This document shows positions 1-10,145 of a stretch of 64,000 nt of DNA, one piece after another. This DNA comes from Eopsaltria australis (Eukaryota; Chordata; Aves; Passeriformes; Petroicidae): positions 1,426,001 to 1,490,000 of the forward strand of contig JAVTVJ010000228.1 of the NCBI GenBank assembly GCA_034509425.1. Direction: 5' to 3'. Both the position numbers and the translations under genes were made by a program. The notes beneath the pieces were generated by a model that worked only from the letters and a program-made list of their open reading frames with translations, ran no database searches and was not told where the DNA came from. Each line of letters begins with the position of its first letter. The first letter of the stretch is position 1.

Positions 1-328
1 GGGCTGCAAGCAGGAGTCCCTTGGGAGGGCATTGCCTTGGACAGCCATGAAGGGCAGAGGGGGGAGCCATCCTCTCTGTGGGGGTGCCACCAGCACCTCT
101 GAGGACAAAGTGCAAAGACTGAGGGACAGGGTGGCACTGGGGATACGGGATATGACCCTACACCCTCTCTCTGCTCTTCCCTGCATCAGCACTCAGGGTC
201 TGGTGTTGTGGTCCCAAGGTCCAGCCACGGTAGATTGTAAAGGAGGTGGAAGGAAAAGGCCATGTGTGTCTGCAGGGACTTCTGCAGGAGCAGTAGTGTC
301 GTGATAGGCAAGGGGAATTACTTCAGAC
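1..328. other. unassigned flank downstream of PRR35
   Basis: No exon, repeat family or RNA gene is recognised here. A 90-codon plus-strand frame starts at 32 but has no recognisable domain and ordinary low-complexity composition, so I treat it as chance. Confidence 0.4.
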
Positions 329-550
329 TGAAAGAGAGTAGGTTTAAATTACAGGTAGGTTTAAATTCTTCCCTGTGAGGGTGGTGGGGCACAGGTTCCC
401 CATCACTGGAAGTATCCAAGGCTAGGTTGGACGGGGCTTGGAGCAACCTGGGATAATGGAAGGTGTCCGTGCCCATGGCAGGGGATGGAAAGAGATGAGG
501 TTTAAGGTTCTTTCTGACTCAAACCATTCTGGAATTCTGGGATTCTGTGA
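329..550 (+). mobile_element. CR1 LINE 3' fragment
   Basis: This has the typical avian CR1 3' end on the plus strand: an AAATTCTTCCCTGTGAGGG-like block, then a 'tccaaggctaggttgga' block, then 'gtgcccatggcagggg', ending in ATTCTGGGATTCTGTGA-type tail repeats. It is 5'-truncated and has no coding capacity. It lies just beyond the proposed PRR35 polyadenylation site. Confidence 0.85.
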
Positions 551-888
551 ATTAGGACCCTCATGGCTTCTGTGAGAACATTTCTCAGCCTGACTTCTGC
601 TGTCAGACACAGTGGGCAGCCCCCCTCCCCAGCACAGGACAAGCCAGTGGAACCCCAGCACTGATCCAGCAGAATGAGAGTCAAACCCCACCCACGTAAA
701 CACAGACCACACTCAGCCTGTGTCAACATCTGGCCACATCCTGCTGGAGGCTCACCTGACACCTCCAAAACAGAGACTCTGTGACAGGAACTATGGCATG
801 GAACTGCTGCAGGATACAGCCAGAGCAGGCAGAGCTCCCGTGGAAAGAACAAAGCAGCCAACAGCAAATCCCACTCGGAGGTTTTCCC

Positions 889-894
889 TTTAAT
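889..894 (-). terminator. candidate PRR35 polyadenylation signal (ATTAAA)
   Basis: The minus strand reads ATTAAA, the common second-choice poly(A) hexamer. It is preceded by an A-rich, AU-element-bearing stretch and followed by GGGAAAACC. No AATAAA was noticed on the minus strand between the stop codon and this point; another ATTAAA lies near 2675. Transcript-end data would decide. Confidence 0.35.
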
Positions 895-1290
895 GGTTTG
901 GTTTTTTGTTTTGTACATTCGTAGAACTGTGAACAATAAATACTGTGTGATCGGCCCCCAGCTTCCACTTGCCCCGCCCAGCTTTCTGCAGAGGTGAGGG
1001 ACACAGTGCATGACACAGGGAGGGCTACTGGCACCAGCTCTACTCATGGGAGGTGCCCAGCTCACAGCATGGGCACCACAGAGCAGGGTACCAGCACTGG
1101 TAGCAGGATGGAGTCGGGCTGGGGACAGACATGTGACAGTGTGCAGGCAACATCTCAGCTAAAAAGGGGTGAAAGGCAGCACTGCCTGGTGGTCTGGGCG
1201 TGGATCTCCTGCTGAAGCTCAGGGCTGATGATCCCAGAGCTCAGCTACCCCTCTGGTGTCCTGGACCTCCAAGGTGCCCACGTTCAGATG

Positions 1291-1328
1291 GGGATCTGCT
1301 AAAAAACATGGGATCTGCTAAAAAACAC
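1291..1328. repeat. 19-bp tandem duplication
   Basis: Two adjacent copies of a 19-bp unit beginning GGGATCTGCTAAAAAACA, with a partial third start (GGGATG). It looks like simple replication slippage inside the presumed PRR35 3'UTR. No function is evident. Confidence 0.85.
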
Positions 1329-3389
1329 GGGATGATGCTTGGAACTGGGAGGAGATGTGGTTTCCAGGTAGGCAGAGGGATCTATATGACTTGTTGCTCC
1401 TCAGAGGAGGTAAAGGCTGGGTGGGCAGGGAAGGATGTAACAGGAAAATGGGACTCCAACTTCCTGGCTGTGCCTGCGGGTTTCCTGCTGTGATTGGGGT
1501 GAAGGTCCAGGCATGGAAGAAGAGATGGCGAGGAGGGAGAGTAGGAAGCCCTGAGATATGGAAACGGGGAGGTGCTGGCAGGGGGGCCAGGGCAGTGAAG
1601 AAGCTGGGGAAAGGAGGTGACAGCAGGGCATGGGGTGACAGAGGGGCACAGGACGGCAGAAGAGGCTGGAGGGAGACTGGGAGGCAGTTGGAGGTGGGTG
1701 ATGTGAGCAAGGTGCTTGATGTGAACGGTCTGCTGTACTGGTGGTGTTCTGGCATCCAGAGATGACAGCACCATTCACACCCAGAAAGTCTGGGCAATGC
1801 CACCTCCCTGGGCTCTGGGATTGAGGAACTTCCACCCCGGGGTGGCGTCTGTTCTGGCGGGGTCTTCCCACCTTCCCTTGTGGGACCAAGGCCGTGCTGG
1901 GAAGCAGCAGGACATGGTCCATCCAAGATCTGGAGCTGGCTCAAAAGGGCTACACTGCTGAGCTGAGCACCTCTCCTTCCGAATGTCCCCCTCCTCCCCA
2001 TCCCTTTCCTTCAGACAGAAGAGACCAATAACCCCACAGGACCCTGTGCCCTAAGCAAATTCTTGCCATGAGAAATAAACCCCTTCGCTGAGGTGGGAGC
2101 TTTGTCCAGAGAGCAATCAAGTGAGAAGAGCCAACTCTTCCTATTGTCTGGGTCCATCAAAGCACCCGGGAGTCCCAGGTCCCACAGGGGGCCTTGCCTT
2201 CTTCAGCCACTACAGTGGAATTGTCCTCTTTGGGCCCAGAGTGTGTAAAGCTCCTGGGATGTGCTGTGTAGATCCCTTATTAGGCGTTGCTGCTGTCCTC
2301 TTTGTCCTGCCTTCCTGGCCCCCATCCCAGCACTTCCCATTTCAAGGAACAAGCCACCAAGCTGGTGGAAGCCCTGGGTGCTAACAGAACACCCCACCAT
2401 GTTCTGAACATGAAGTTTGGATGGGAGATTAAATGCTTTTCCAGGAGAGCACTACGGGGAAGGACTCCAAGAGTTCCTGGTCCAAGCATGAGGGCATCCT
2501 GAGCCAGAGCAGATTCTTCTCAGAAGGGCGGTAGGGACAGGGACACGTGACTGCCCTGCAGTGGGTCCCAGTCTGCCCAAGAGAGTCAGGAGCCCTCAGT
2601 GAACACAGGGAAAATGTGACCTTTTTGGAAGGCCAGTGCTGATCCCACAGGCAGCAGGCACCTGCCTGGGTGTTTTAATCTCCAGTGCTCTGGCTCAGGG
2701 GTGGTTGCTCAGCATTATTCTAGCTTGGGACAGGTCAAGTTTGTCCTTTCACAGTTGTTTTTGGGGTCTGTGTCCCTTGAGCTCTAGGGTTCACAGCAGC
2801 ATCCTCTCACCCATTTTGCTGTCCCGTGTGCCAGTGTTTGGGGGATTAGGACTAGTGGACAGGAGCTCCTGGTAGCTGAACTCTGCAGGATTGGGGCTTT
2901 GGTGAGGAGCATGCATCACATCTGCATGGGGGGAGGGGGAGGGAAGCTCCTTTTTGTGTGAAGGCAAAATGAGCAGGACACTGGATGATCAGTGGACAGG
3001 AACAAATCCCCACAGCCCAGTATTCCCTACACATGGAAAATGGCCCTGGCAAGAGAGCTCAGGACCCAGGTGTGGAGCTGGCAAGGTGGCTCCTGTGTTG
3101 CACTTGTCATTGTGACTGGCAGGATGTCCTTGTCTCCACAGTGCAGAAAACTCTTGTCCTCTCGGTCAATCCAGCTGGGCATCCGGCTGTGACCCTCCGG
3201 CCTCCATGGGATGAAGCCACTGTGTCTTTGCTCTGTACAAGGTGACAGCCATGGTCGGTTTGAGCACAACCTGGACCAAGGCTTGACTCTCTGTAGTCCC
3301 TTCCCTGTCCACAGATTATGGAAACTGGGTTTCAAATGTCCCTGAGTGTCCCTGGTGAGAGGGCTGGGTGAGTGTTTTGATGAAAGTTT

Positions 3390-3440
3390 GGTGCTTTCAG
3401 CAGTTTTCTCCTGGTGCTTTCAGCAGTTTTCTCTTGGTGC
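3390..3440. repeat. 23-bp tandem duplication
   Basis: Two near-identical 23-bp units starting GGTGCTTTCAGCAGTTTTCT, plus the beginning of a third (GGTGC). It lies about 300 bp downstream of the PRR35 stop codon, in the presumed 3'UTR. Confidence 0.85.
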
Positions 3441-3723
3441 CTGCTGGTGACCCCCCTTTCGAAGGAAGTTCCAGGACTGGCATGCTGAGGCTGGGAGCAT
3501 GCAGAGCCCAGCAGCACTGCCCATGACACATTGGGGAGCACAGGGACTGGATTTTTACACCTTGTGGATTCAGCTGGGGGAGCTGCTGGAACTCCACAGA
3601 ATGTGGTCCCAGCCAGGCAGTGGCAGAGCTTTCATCTGTGGGGAAGGAGTGGAGAGATGGGACACTGGGAAGGTGAAGCATGAGGTGGTCAGTGAGACCC
3701 AAAAGCTTTTGAGCAAGGTGGAC

Positions 3724-4657
3724 TTAGGGGTCAGCATGCAGAGGGCTGTGGACACACATGGCATCGGTGTCACTGGGGAGGCTGCAGGACAGGGAGCGCT
3801 GCATGGCCCGGCAGCCCAGGGGCCCATCGTCGGCACTGAGCGGGAGCTGTGTGCCCTGCGTGCTGCTGGACCTGCCGTCGGAGCAGAGCAGGACGCTGGA
3901 GTCTGCCTCGCACTTGGTGGTGCGGCTGTAGTAGGGCTCCATGACGTGGCGCAGCTCCAGGGGCACGGTGAGGGGCAGCACCTCCGCCTTGATCACGGCA
4001 CCCAGAGGGGCCTCGGACGAGGCCGCCCGCAGGCTCTCGGAGCGGCTCATCTTGATCAACAGGTCAATGGTTTTGTTCTCGGCCTCCAGGAGGCAGTTGG
4101 GCAGCCCCTCCCCATCTCCAGCCTCCCCGGTGGCCAGACATTTGCTGAGGGGCCCTTGGTCTTTGCCATGAAGATTCTCACTTCCCAGGCTCACGTTGCA
4201 GAGCTCCTTCTTGGCCTGCTGGACCTTCTCCAGACCTTCTGAGGATCTCTTCACCGACAGGTCCAGCGGCCCCTCGTGGGGTTTGGTGGCTTTCTCCAGT
4301 GCCTGGTGGATGTGGTAGAGCTCCCTTCGGATTTTGACCAGCTGGTCTCTCAGCTCTTTTTGCCCAGGGGTGTCCTCCTTTGCCAGATCAGACAGTTTCT
4401 TCTCCACCTCTTGGTACTCCTCCAAGGTTTTGGACAGGTCCCCAATAAGCACAGTTGTGGCCTCAGAGCCTGCCGTGGTGGCAGAAGTCTCTTGGGGTCT
4501 GCTCTGCTTGCAGAGGCCATGGTCCAGGGCAGCACCCACAGAGGGAAGGACTTCAATGTCATTGCCCCTCTCTGGTTCCTCAGGCTGGCCTGTGAGGACA
4601 TCCGAGTGCCAGTGGCCCAGGGCCTTGGGGATGTGGCCAGGGTTGGCCCTTGAACCA
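3724..4657 (-). CDS. PRR35: PRR35 coding exon 2 (PLDLS exon)
   Basis: It begins after the acceptor TTCTTCTCTGCAG and completes the AG|T serine codon in phase. It encodes residues 542-852, with the helical segment, the PLDLS motif and the conserved TTKCEADSS near the end, and terminates with TAA at 3724-3726. The intervening 1,016-bp intron (4658-5673) shows no repeat or further exon. Confidence 0.93.
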
Positions 4658-7298
4658 CTGCAGAGAAGAAGTGGGTACAATCAGGAGGGAAAAAGACAGG
4701 AGAATCCTCGGGCTTATGTCCAGGGCTGGCATTACCAGATTTAGCCAGGTTTCCTCTAGCAGCTGCTGCCAGCATGAGACCCTTCCAGGAAGGGCTTTGG
4801 TCAGACCCTGCAGGGCCCTGGCTGGACCTGCTCCTGGCGCAGTTCTCCCGGGGGAGAATGGATCCTGACACACACTATTTCATGACAAAGGGAGAGGCCA
4901 GTCTGGGGAGATGGTGCTGATCCCACCTCAACTAGCCAAGCCTGGATTCCCCCTCTTCTTGGAGCACTGGAGAATGTTGATGGAAATTATCACCCCACAG
5001 TCCTGAAGGCCCAATTGGAGGGAATCTGTCCAGCCATGGAAAGGGCAGGTGGAGATAGAAAACCACAGAGATCTTCTCCAGAGAAAGTTCCTCTGGGTGT
5101 CAAAGCAGTGGGTTTACTGTGACATTTTTCTTGGAGCCACAGCTGGACTTGCACAACCAGGGGAGGAACTGAAATTCTGTTTAAAGGAGCTGTGCACATT
5201 TCTAGCCCCAGGTAAAAGGAAATGTTTGGGAATGTGATCCCCCTTCTGGGCTTTGAAACCAGAAGGTGAATCAAAGAATGCAAATGTGTGTGTTTAAAAA
5301 TAGACAACGATTGTTCCAGCAAACCTGGGATATCTGGGGACGAAAGAGGTGCTTTCCTGGTGCCTGGGGAGCACAGGTCCACCCCACACAGACACCACAT
5401 CACCTCTGGCTCTGTATAGATCAGGGGAAAGCAAGTGACAGCAAGTGTGACATAGCCCAGGTGCTTGGATGCACTTGGGGGCTTTTGAGGCCCTGGAGGG
5501 CAGGGAGCTCTGCTTGGGTGGGCATTGGTGTGGATCACCAGCCTAAAGAGTGCTCAGCTCCCTGGGGCTCATCCCATGGATTAGTGGTGGGGGAATAGAA
5601 ATGCAACAGGATATGGAGATAAACAAGGTCAACCTGAAGTGAGGAAGAGGCAGAGAGATCTCAGGCACCTTACCTGCTCTGGTAGCTGAGCTTCCCAGGC
5701 ATCATCCTTTCGGGTCCTATGAAATCCAGCCCATTGGCAGGGAACTTCCTCTTCAAGGGATTTCCTGGAGGGCTGCTGGTCTCCAGACAGGTCACCACTG
5801 GCAACTCTGTCTTCCTAACACTGCCATGGGTGAAAGCACCATCCTTCATCCCCACCATGGTTTGGTAGATGTCAGTGGCTGACTTCTTGCGTAGGTTGCT
5901 GAGGCCCAAAGCTGGATTGCTCTCCTTCTCCTGGGACAGCCATTTCTCCTCTTCTTCCTGCCCCAGCATGGCAGAGTGGCTGAGCTCAGAGCCTGGCTCC
6001 TCCCGGATGCCTTTGGACAAAGGAAAACCTGTCTTCAGCACGGGAACCTTCAACAGCCCAGGTTTGTTTGGCTCACTGGAAGGTTTGGTTTGGGGTGGCG
6101 TGGGCATGACTGAGCCCACCAGCTGCTGGGGGTCTGGCTTGCTGGAGGACATCTTGCTGTCCATGGAGCCAAAGGTGTGCTCGAAGAGCAGGGGGTAGTA
6201 GAAGCGGGGCAGGAAGGCTGAGCGCTCGGGGCTCTGCAGAGTCTGGAAGTGGGAGGTGTGGGGGTGCATCAGCTGGGCTGTGGAGGCCAGGAAGGGCAGC
6301 TGAGCCAAGTGAGGGTGTGTTGTCGTGCTGTTTGCCATGGTTGGGCTCAGGTAGGAGAAGAGACTGGGGTTCAAAGGGTAGTTAATACCCAGCAGCGAGA
6401 GGTTCAGGCCCTGAGGTTCATGGTAGTCACTGTAGGAGGGAGGGGGGTAGCATGGGATGATGTTGCTATCGGTACAAGGTGGGGAGACCTCAGGTGTGTT
6501 CCTCCTTTGCCCATTTGCCACCAGTTTCCACTGCTCCATCAAGATTCCACCACTGGCCAGGCATTTCTTTGGCACTTTGCAATGCTTTGGCTTAGCATCT
6601 AGGTCAGGGGAGGCCATTTCCCTGCTCTTCATGACATGGTTCTTGAGGGAGAAGACATCCGTGATGATGAAGTCGGGCTCCACCTCCTTGCAAGGCTTGT
6701 TGTCTCTCTTGTTCTTGAAGCCGAAGACCAAAGTGTTCACTTCTGGTTCAGCTGGGTCACCTTGGCAACCTGGCTCTTCGTTTCTCTCTTTCTTCTCCCC
6801 CGCCTCCATCTCCCTCAGCAGGCCAGCAACATCCTCCTCCTCCTCCTCCTGGAACTGGCCACCTTCCTCACCAGCCCCTTCAGCAGGCAGGATCTCCACC
6901 CCTGTCATCAGCTTGTCCTCGTGGCCATCCCTGCTGGGGACCTGCTTGGCCCGGACGGAGCCTCCTGGGGTGGCCGAGGAGTCACAGGAGTCCTGCTCGT
7001 CCCAGCGCCCGCGCAGGCGGGAGCTCTCTGTGTGCAGCAGCCGCAGCTCTGGGTGGAGCAGGTTGCCCTTCTTGTAGGGCCAGTCGGACTCAATGAGGAG
7101 GGACAGGGAGTTCTTGCACAGGCTGTACTTCATGTGGTTGTAGAGGTGGGACTTCTCCATGCAGGTGAAGGGACACTGGAAGCATTTGTAGTTGTAGGGT
7201 TTGCCCCATGGCCTTGGGATGTAGTGAGGCTTCTTTGGCTTCCTCTCCTTGTGCTTGTAGGCTGAGGTCAGCTTGCAGCCCACGTCGTCCTTGGACAT
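3724..7298 (-). CDS. PRR35: PRR35, proline-rich protein 35 (ZNF750-like zinc-finger protein), complete
   Basis: The CDS is complement(join(3724..4657,5674..7298)), 852 residues. The start at 7298 has A at -3 and matches where the family protein begins. Residues 20-61 hold a KPKKPHYIPRPWGKP-type leader and a CX2CX12HX5C finger (C39, C42, H55, C61), the signature shared by PRR35 and ZNF750. An acidic Glu-rich stretch follows (about 141-175), then family blocks PCYPPP (about 282), FYYPLLFEHTFG (366-377) and LLKVP (about 415), a basic KRK (about 515), a charged helical segment (617-665), PLDLSVKR (672-679) and TTKCEADSS (788-796). From memory human PRR35 is about 570 residues, so this protein is longer, partly through the acidic region. 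PLDLS is a textbook CtBP-binding motif, so a nuclear co-repressor-linked role is inferred; no direct function is established. The junction codon AG|T (Ser542) and both splice sites are canonical. Identity is very secure. Confidence 0.94.
5674..7298 (-). CDS. PRR35: PRR35 coding exon 1 (zinc-finger exon)
   Basis: This exon encodes residues 1-541 plus two bases of codon 542. It ends ...AGCAG|GTAAGG, a strong donor with the intron starting at 5673. The frame is open upstream to 7466, but family similarity begins at the Met at 7298. A polypyrimidine tract followed by CAG at 7324-7326 is a plausible acceptor for a 5'UTR intron, so transcription may begin well upstream. If the intron is not spliced, the frame stops immediately (AGG TAA). 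Confidence 0.93.
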
Positions 7299-10055
7299 GG
7301 TGGAGGCTGCCTGGAGATGGCTCCTGGTGGGAATGGAGGGGCACAGCAGGTGAACCTTCCCACACCTCTCCGAGAAGCACAGTGTGCCCTGGAAGAAGGA
7401 CAGCATGGAGGTGGTGAGCTGTGCCTGCAGCTCCAGGGAGATGGCTCTGCTCTGTGGGCACCTCATGAGCCCAGAGAGTGCAGCTTCTATGACTTCAGTC
7501 TGGAGCTCCCAGGTTTGAGATTTAAGCCCAGGCCAGTGATGGAATTTTTCCCAAACCCTGCAGGTATGCCTGTATACACTGATCCCATTATCGTCCCTCT
7601 TCTCTCAAGCCACCCCAGAGGAAAAGGAAAACAAACACAATTAAAGGCGTTGGAGCTAAACCACCTCAAACTGACATTGAGGCACCCAGGTGACCTGCCT
7701 GGCCAGCCAGAGCCTCTCTGGGGCAGCCCCAACCCAGCTCAGGGACCATTTTCCTGCTGAGGGCAGGGAATGAAAGACAAAAGAGTCAGCAGCCCCAATA
7801 CTGTGCTGGGCACAGACTCATTTGGCTTTGCCATCTCCTGGGGTGCTGCAGTGCCAGAGCTGACTGAGATGTTCCAAAACTCTGGCACCAAAGCTGCTGC
7901 AGAGCTGGGCTTAATTCAGGTGCCTGCAACCCTGCATGTGAATGTGAATGTTTGATCCAGGTGCAGAGGGCCGTGGGATGGATGGACTGGATGGGAGATG
8001 CTGCAGACTGATTGCCTGTAACCTGCTCGAAAAGCAGTCCTGCCTCCCTGGCCCCGTAGGACTGACACGGCTCTGTGATAGAACAGGGGTAATCTGGCCT
8101 GGAAAACCAATCCAGGCTAAAGTACACCTTCCCCACCTCCAGGCAGTGCCAAGATCAAAATGTCCTGGCAATATCCCCCACAGGACCCTGACACTGGGCT
8201 GCCCCCTCTGTGCTTCCCACCACAACCTCCCTGGGGACTGCAGTGTCATGCCTGTTTCACAGCCTGGCCCCCACCAGCTCTGAGAGTGGGCAGGGGGCAC
8301 AGCCTCCCCACTCCTCATCTCACAGAGGAGCCAGACCTGCACAGGCTTCACAGTCGTGAAACTGGGCTTCACCACAGATGGCCAAGCAGTCACGGGGCAC
8401 CCAACACCAGTGCAAATGCCTGTGACACCCCTCCAGACGCTGCTTTGTTCTGGAGGGACTTGCCAGCATCTCCTGGGGAGAGCAGTGAATTTGAGGGCTC
8501 ATTCTGTGTGTCTGGGGCTCGTTTCTGAGGGGCCAAACCCTTCCCCCAAGCGTCCCAGGGCAGAGCTCTGCCCCAGAGACCCTGCAACCAGGCGGGTGTG
8601 GGAATGCAGAGCCCAGAAAGGAGAAGGTCAGAAGCAGCTCCAGATTGGCACCGATGTGGCAGCTGGAGCCATTTGGGGAAAAAATCTGCTCCCTGGCTTC
8701 TGGGAAGAAGGAGACAAGATTTGGAGGATCAGAAGGGAAACAGCGTGTGTCTCTGCAACTTTGAGCAGCTGGGACAAGCCTGGGGTCAGGTCCAGGCATT
8801 GGCTCAAGAACCTGACAGCCCCTGCAATGGGCCCTGCTCCCCAGCAGCCTGGAGTGTGCCCAACCACAGCCCACATCCTTCTGGTCTGGGGGGCTTCCCT
8901 GCGGGGCTGGGGGAGCCAGGGCAGCTCCCAGGGCAGGGGGGTTGGCACAGCAGCGCCAGGGGGCTGGGATCAGAGCGGGATGGGCAGGGAAGGGGCTCCT
9001 GCAGCAGCACCAAACCAGAAGATGGAATGCCACATGGCCCCGTGATAGTGCCCACCTCTCATGGCATTCCTGTTGCTCCCCTTGGTGGGCACACACCCTT
9101 GGGCTGGCCTCTCGCCCTGCAGCCCCACAGCCCTGTCTTTTTTCCCTGATCATCTTGCTCCGGGTACACAGGGATGCTCTGGCTGCAGGCTGAAGTACCA
9201 GTGGCCCTGGGGACAGTCCCACCGGCCCCATGCCCAGGCAGTGGCTGTGCTGGGCTGAAGGATGCTACCACGTTCTGGTACCCACTCTCCTCACCACAGG
9301 CAGCTAGGGGCATCCCCTTCCCCTGGGAGCACAGTGAGAGCGTTTGTGTGATAGAATTACCTGCATAGAACCCTTTCAAATTTCTTTCTGAGGTTTGACG
9401 TCGAACAGAGGAGTATCTCCCACCTGCTGTGGGGACAGGGAATGAGCCGTTCTGTGGCTTTCCTAGGTGCAGGCTGAGATGCAGGCAGAGCTGGGGGACA
9501 ACCAGCTGCATGCCCACGTTGTGGGCTGTGCTGGTAGCCAACCCTGCAACTAAGATCTGCTCATGCAGAAAAAAGGCAAAAACGTCCCCTTGTAACAAAC
9601 CCGTGTCCCCTGGGATGTGGAGGGGAGCCCCGGGGGTGCAGCCCTGACCTGCAGCAGCCCAGGCTGATTTCTCCCATCCCAGTGGGATGTCGGGCAGAGC
9701 TTGGGGCCTCCTGCCTGCAGGTTCACCTCAGCGCTCACAGCCTGCCCGCCTGCCCGCGGGGACACACTTGTCCTTCAGCCCTCAGCCACCTCAGCCGTGT
9801 GTGCGTCACGCCTGAGAGCCGCGAGAGCTCCGCACACGCTGCGCTGCCCAGGGGAGCAGAAGAGATGCAGCAGCAGCTGGGTAGGATGGGGCGCCTCCAA
9901 GCATCACTCCCTGGCTCCAGCCACCGAGCCTGGGGTGCCCCGAGCATCCTGGACCTGCTTGTCCCTGGTCCCCTGCCCCGTGTCACCCTGCTAGAGGGCA
10001 AGAAACCAAGAGTGGCGGAATGGGGAGCTGGGCGCCTCGGCCCCGCTGCGATGCA
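7299..10055. other. PRR35 upstream region, no gene seen
   Basis: It contains a possible PRR35 5'UTR segment (7299-7323) and otherwise unassigned sequence. ORFs up to about 300 codons occur on both strands around 8.3-9.2 kb but are mutually overlapping, compositionally driven and without recognisable domains. No TATA box or strong CpG island adjoins the PRR35 start, which fits a distal first exon. Confidence 0.4.
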
Positions 10056-10145
10056 CGTCGCCTGTTTGCAGGTCAGTTGAACAAACATTTGCTGTTTATA
10101 TGCCAGAGGCAGATTAAATCTTTGCTGGAAGACTGGAACTGGTTG
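10056..10145. promoter_or_regulatory. candidate conserved regulatory patch with FOX-like words
   Basis: An abrupt AT-rich patch in GC-rich surroundings. AACAAACA (10080-10087) and TGTTTATA (10093-10100) are opposed forkhead-type words 5 bp apart, followed by AGATTAAATC. The base-composition change and motif pair suggest an enhancer core. Conservation was not testable here. Confidence 0.25.

Larger units (their letters stand above)
870..3723 (-). other. PRR35: probable PRR35 3'UTR
   Basis: This non-coding stretch follows the PRR35 stop codon (TAA at 3724-3726). It has no conserved frame, and none of its ORFs resembles a known domain. On the minus strand its far end (about 960-880) is AU-rich, with a TATTTATT element and an A-rich run before an ATTAAA hexamer, which looks like the end of an mRNA. 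The UTR length of about 2.85 kb is inferred, and an earlier polyadenylation site is possible. Confidence 0.4.

Noticed and set aside
936..941. Plus-strand AATAAA near 936
   Set aside because: No plus-strand gene ends here; it lies within the proposed minus-strand PRR35 3'UTR.
3499..4242. 247-codon plus-strand open frame
   Set aside because: It is antisense to the second PRR35 exon, which has clear family motifs; this frame has none.
6457..7265. Plus-strand frames of 206 and 209 codons
   Set aside because: Antisense shadows of the PRR35 zinc-finger exon; Leu/Val-rich stretches mirror Glu/Lys codons on the other strand.
7299..7466. PRR35 start at the upstream Met (7466)
   Set aside because: The extra 56 residues show no family similarity and include a likely splice acceptor; the Met at 7298 has a good context and matches the family N-terminus.
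8940..8965. CTCF-like word (GCGCCAGGGGGC)
   Set aside because: Two mismatches from the core consensus as I know it; a single word without chromatin data is not enough to call a boundary.
8320..9231. 303-codon minus-strand and 229-codon plus-strand overlapping frames
   Set aside because: Both strands are open over the same GC-rich DNA, with no domain, splice structure or conserved motif.
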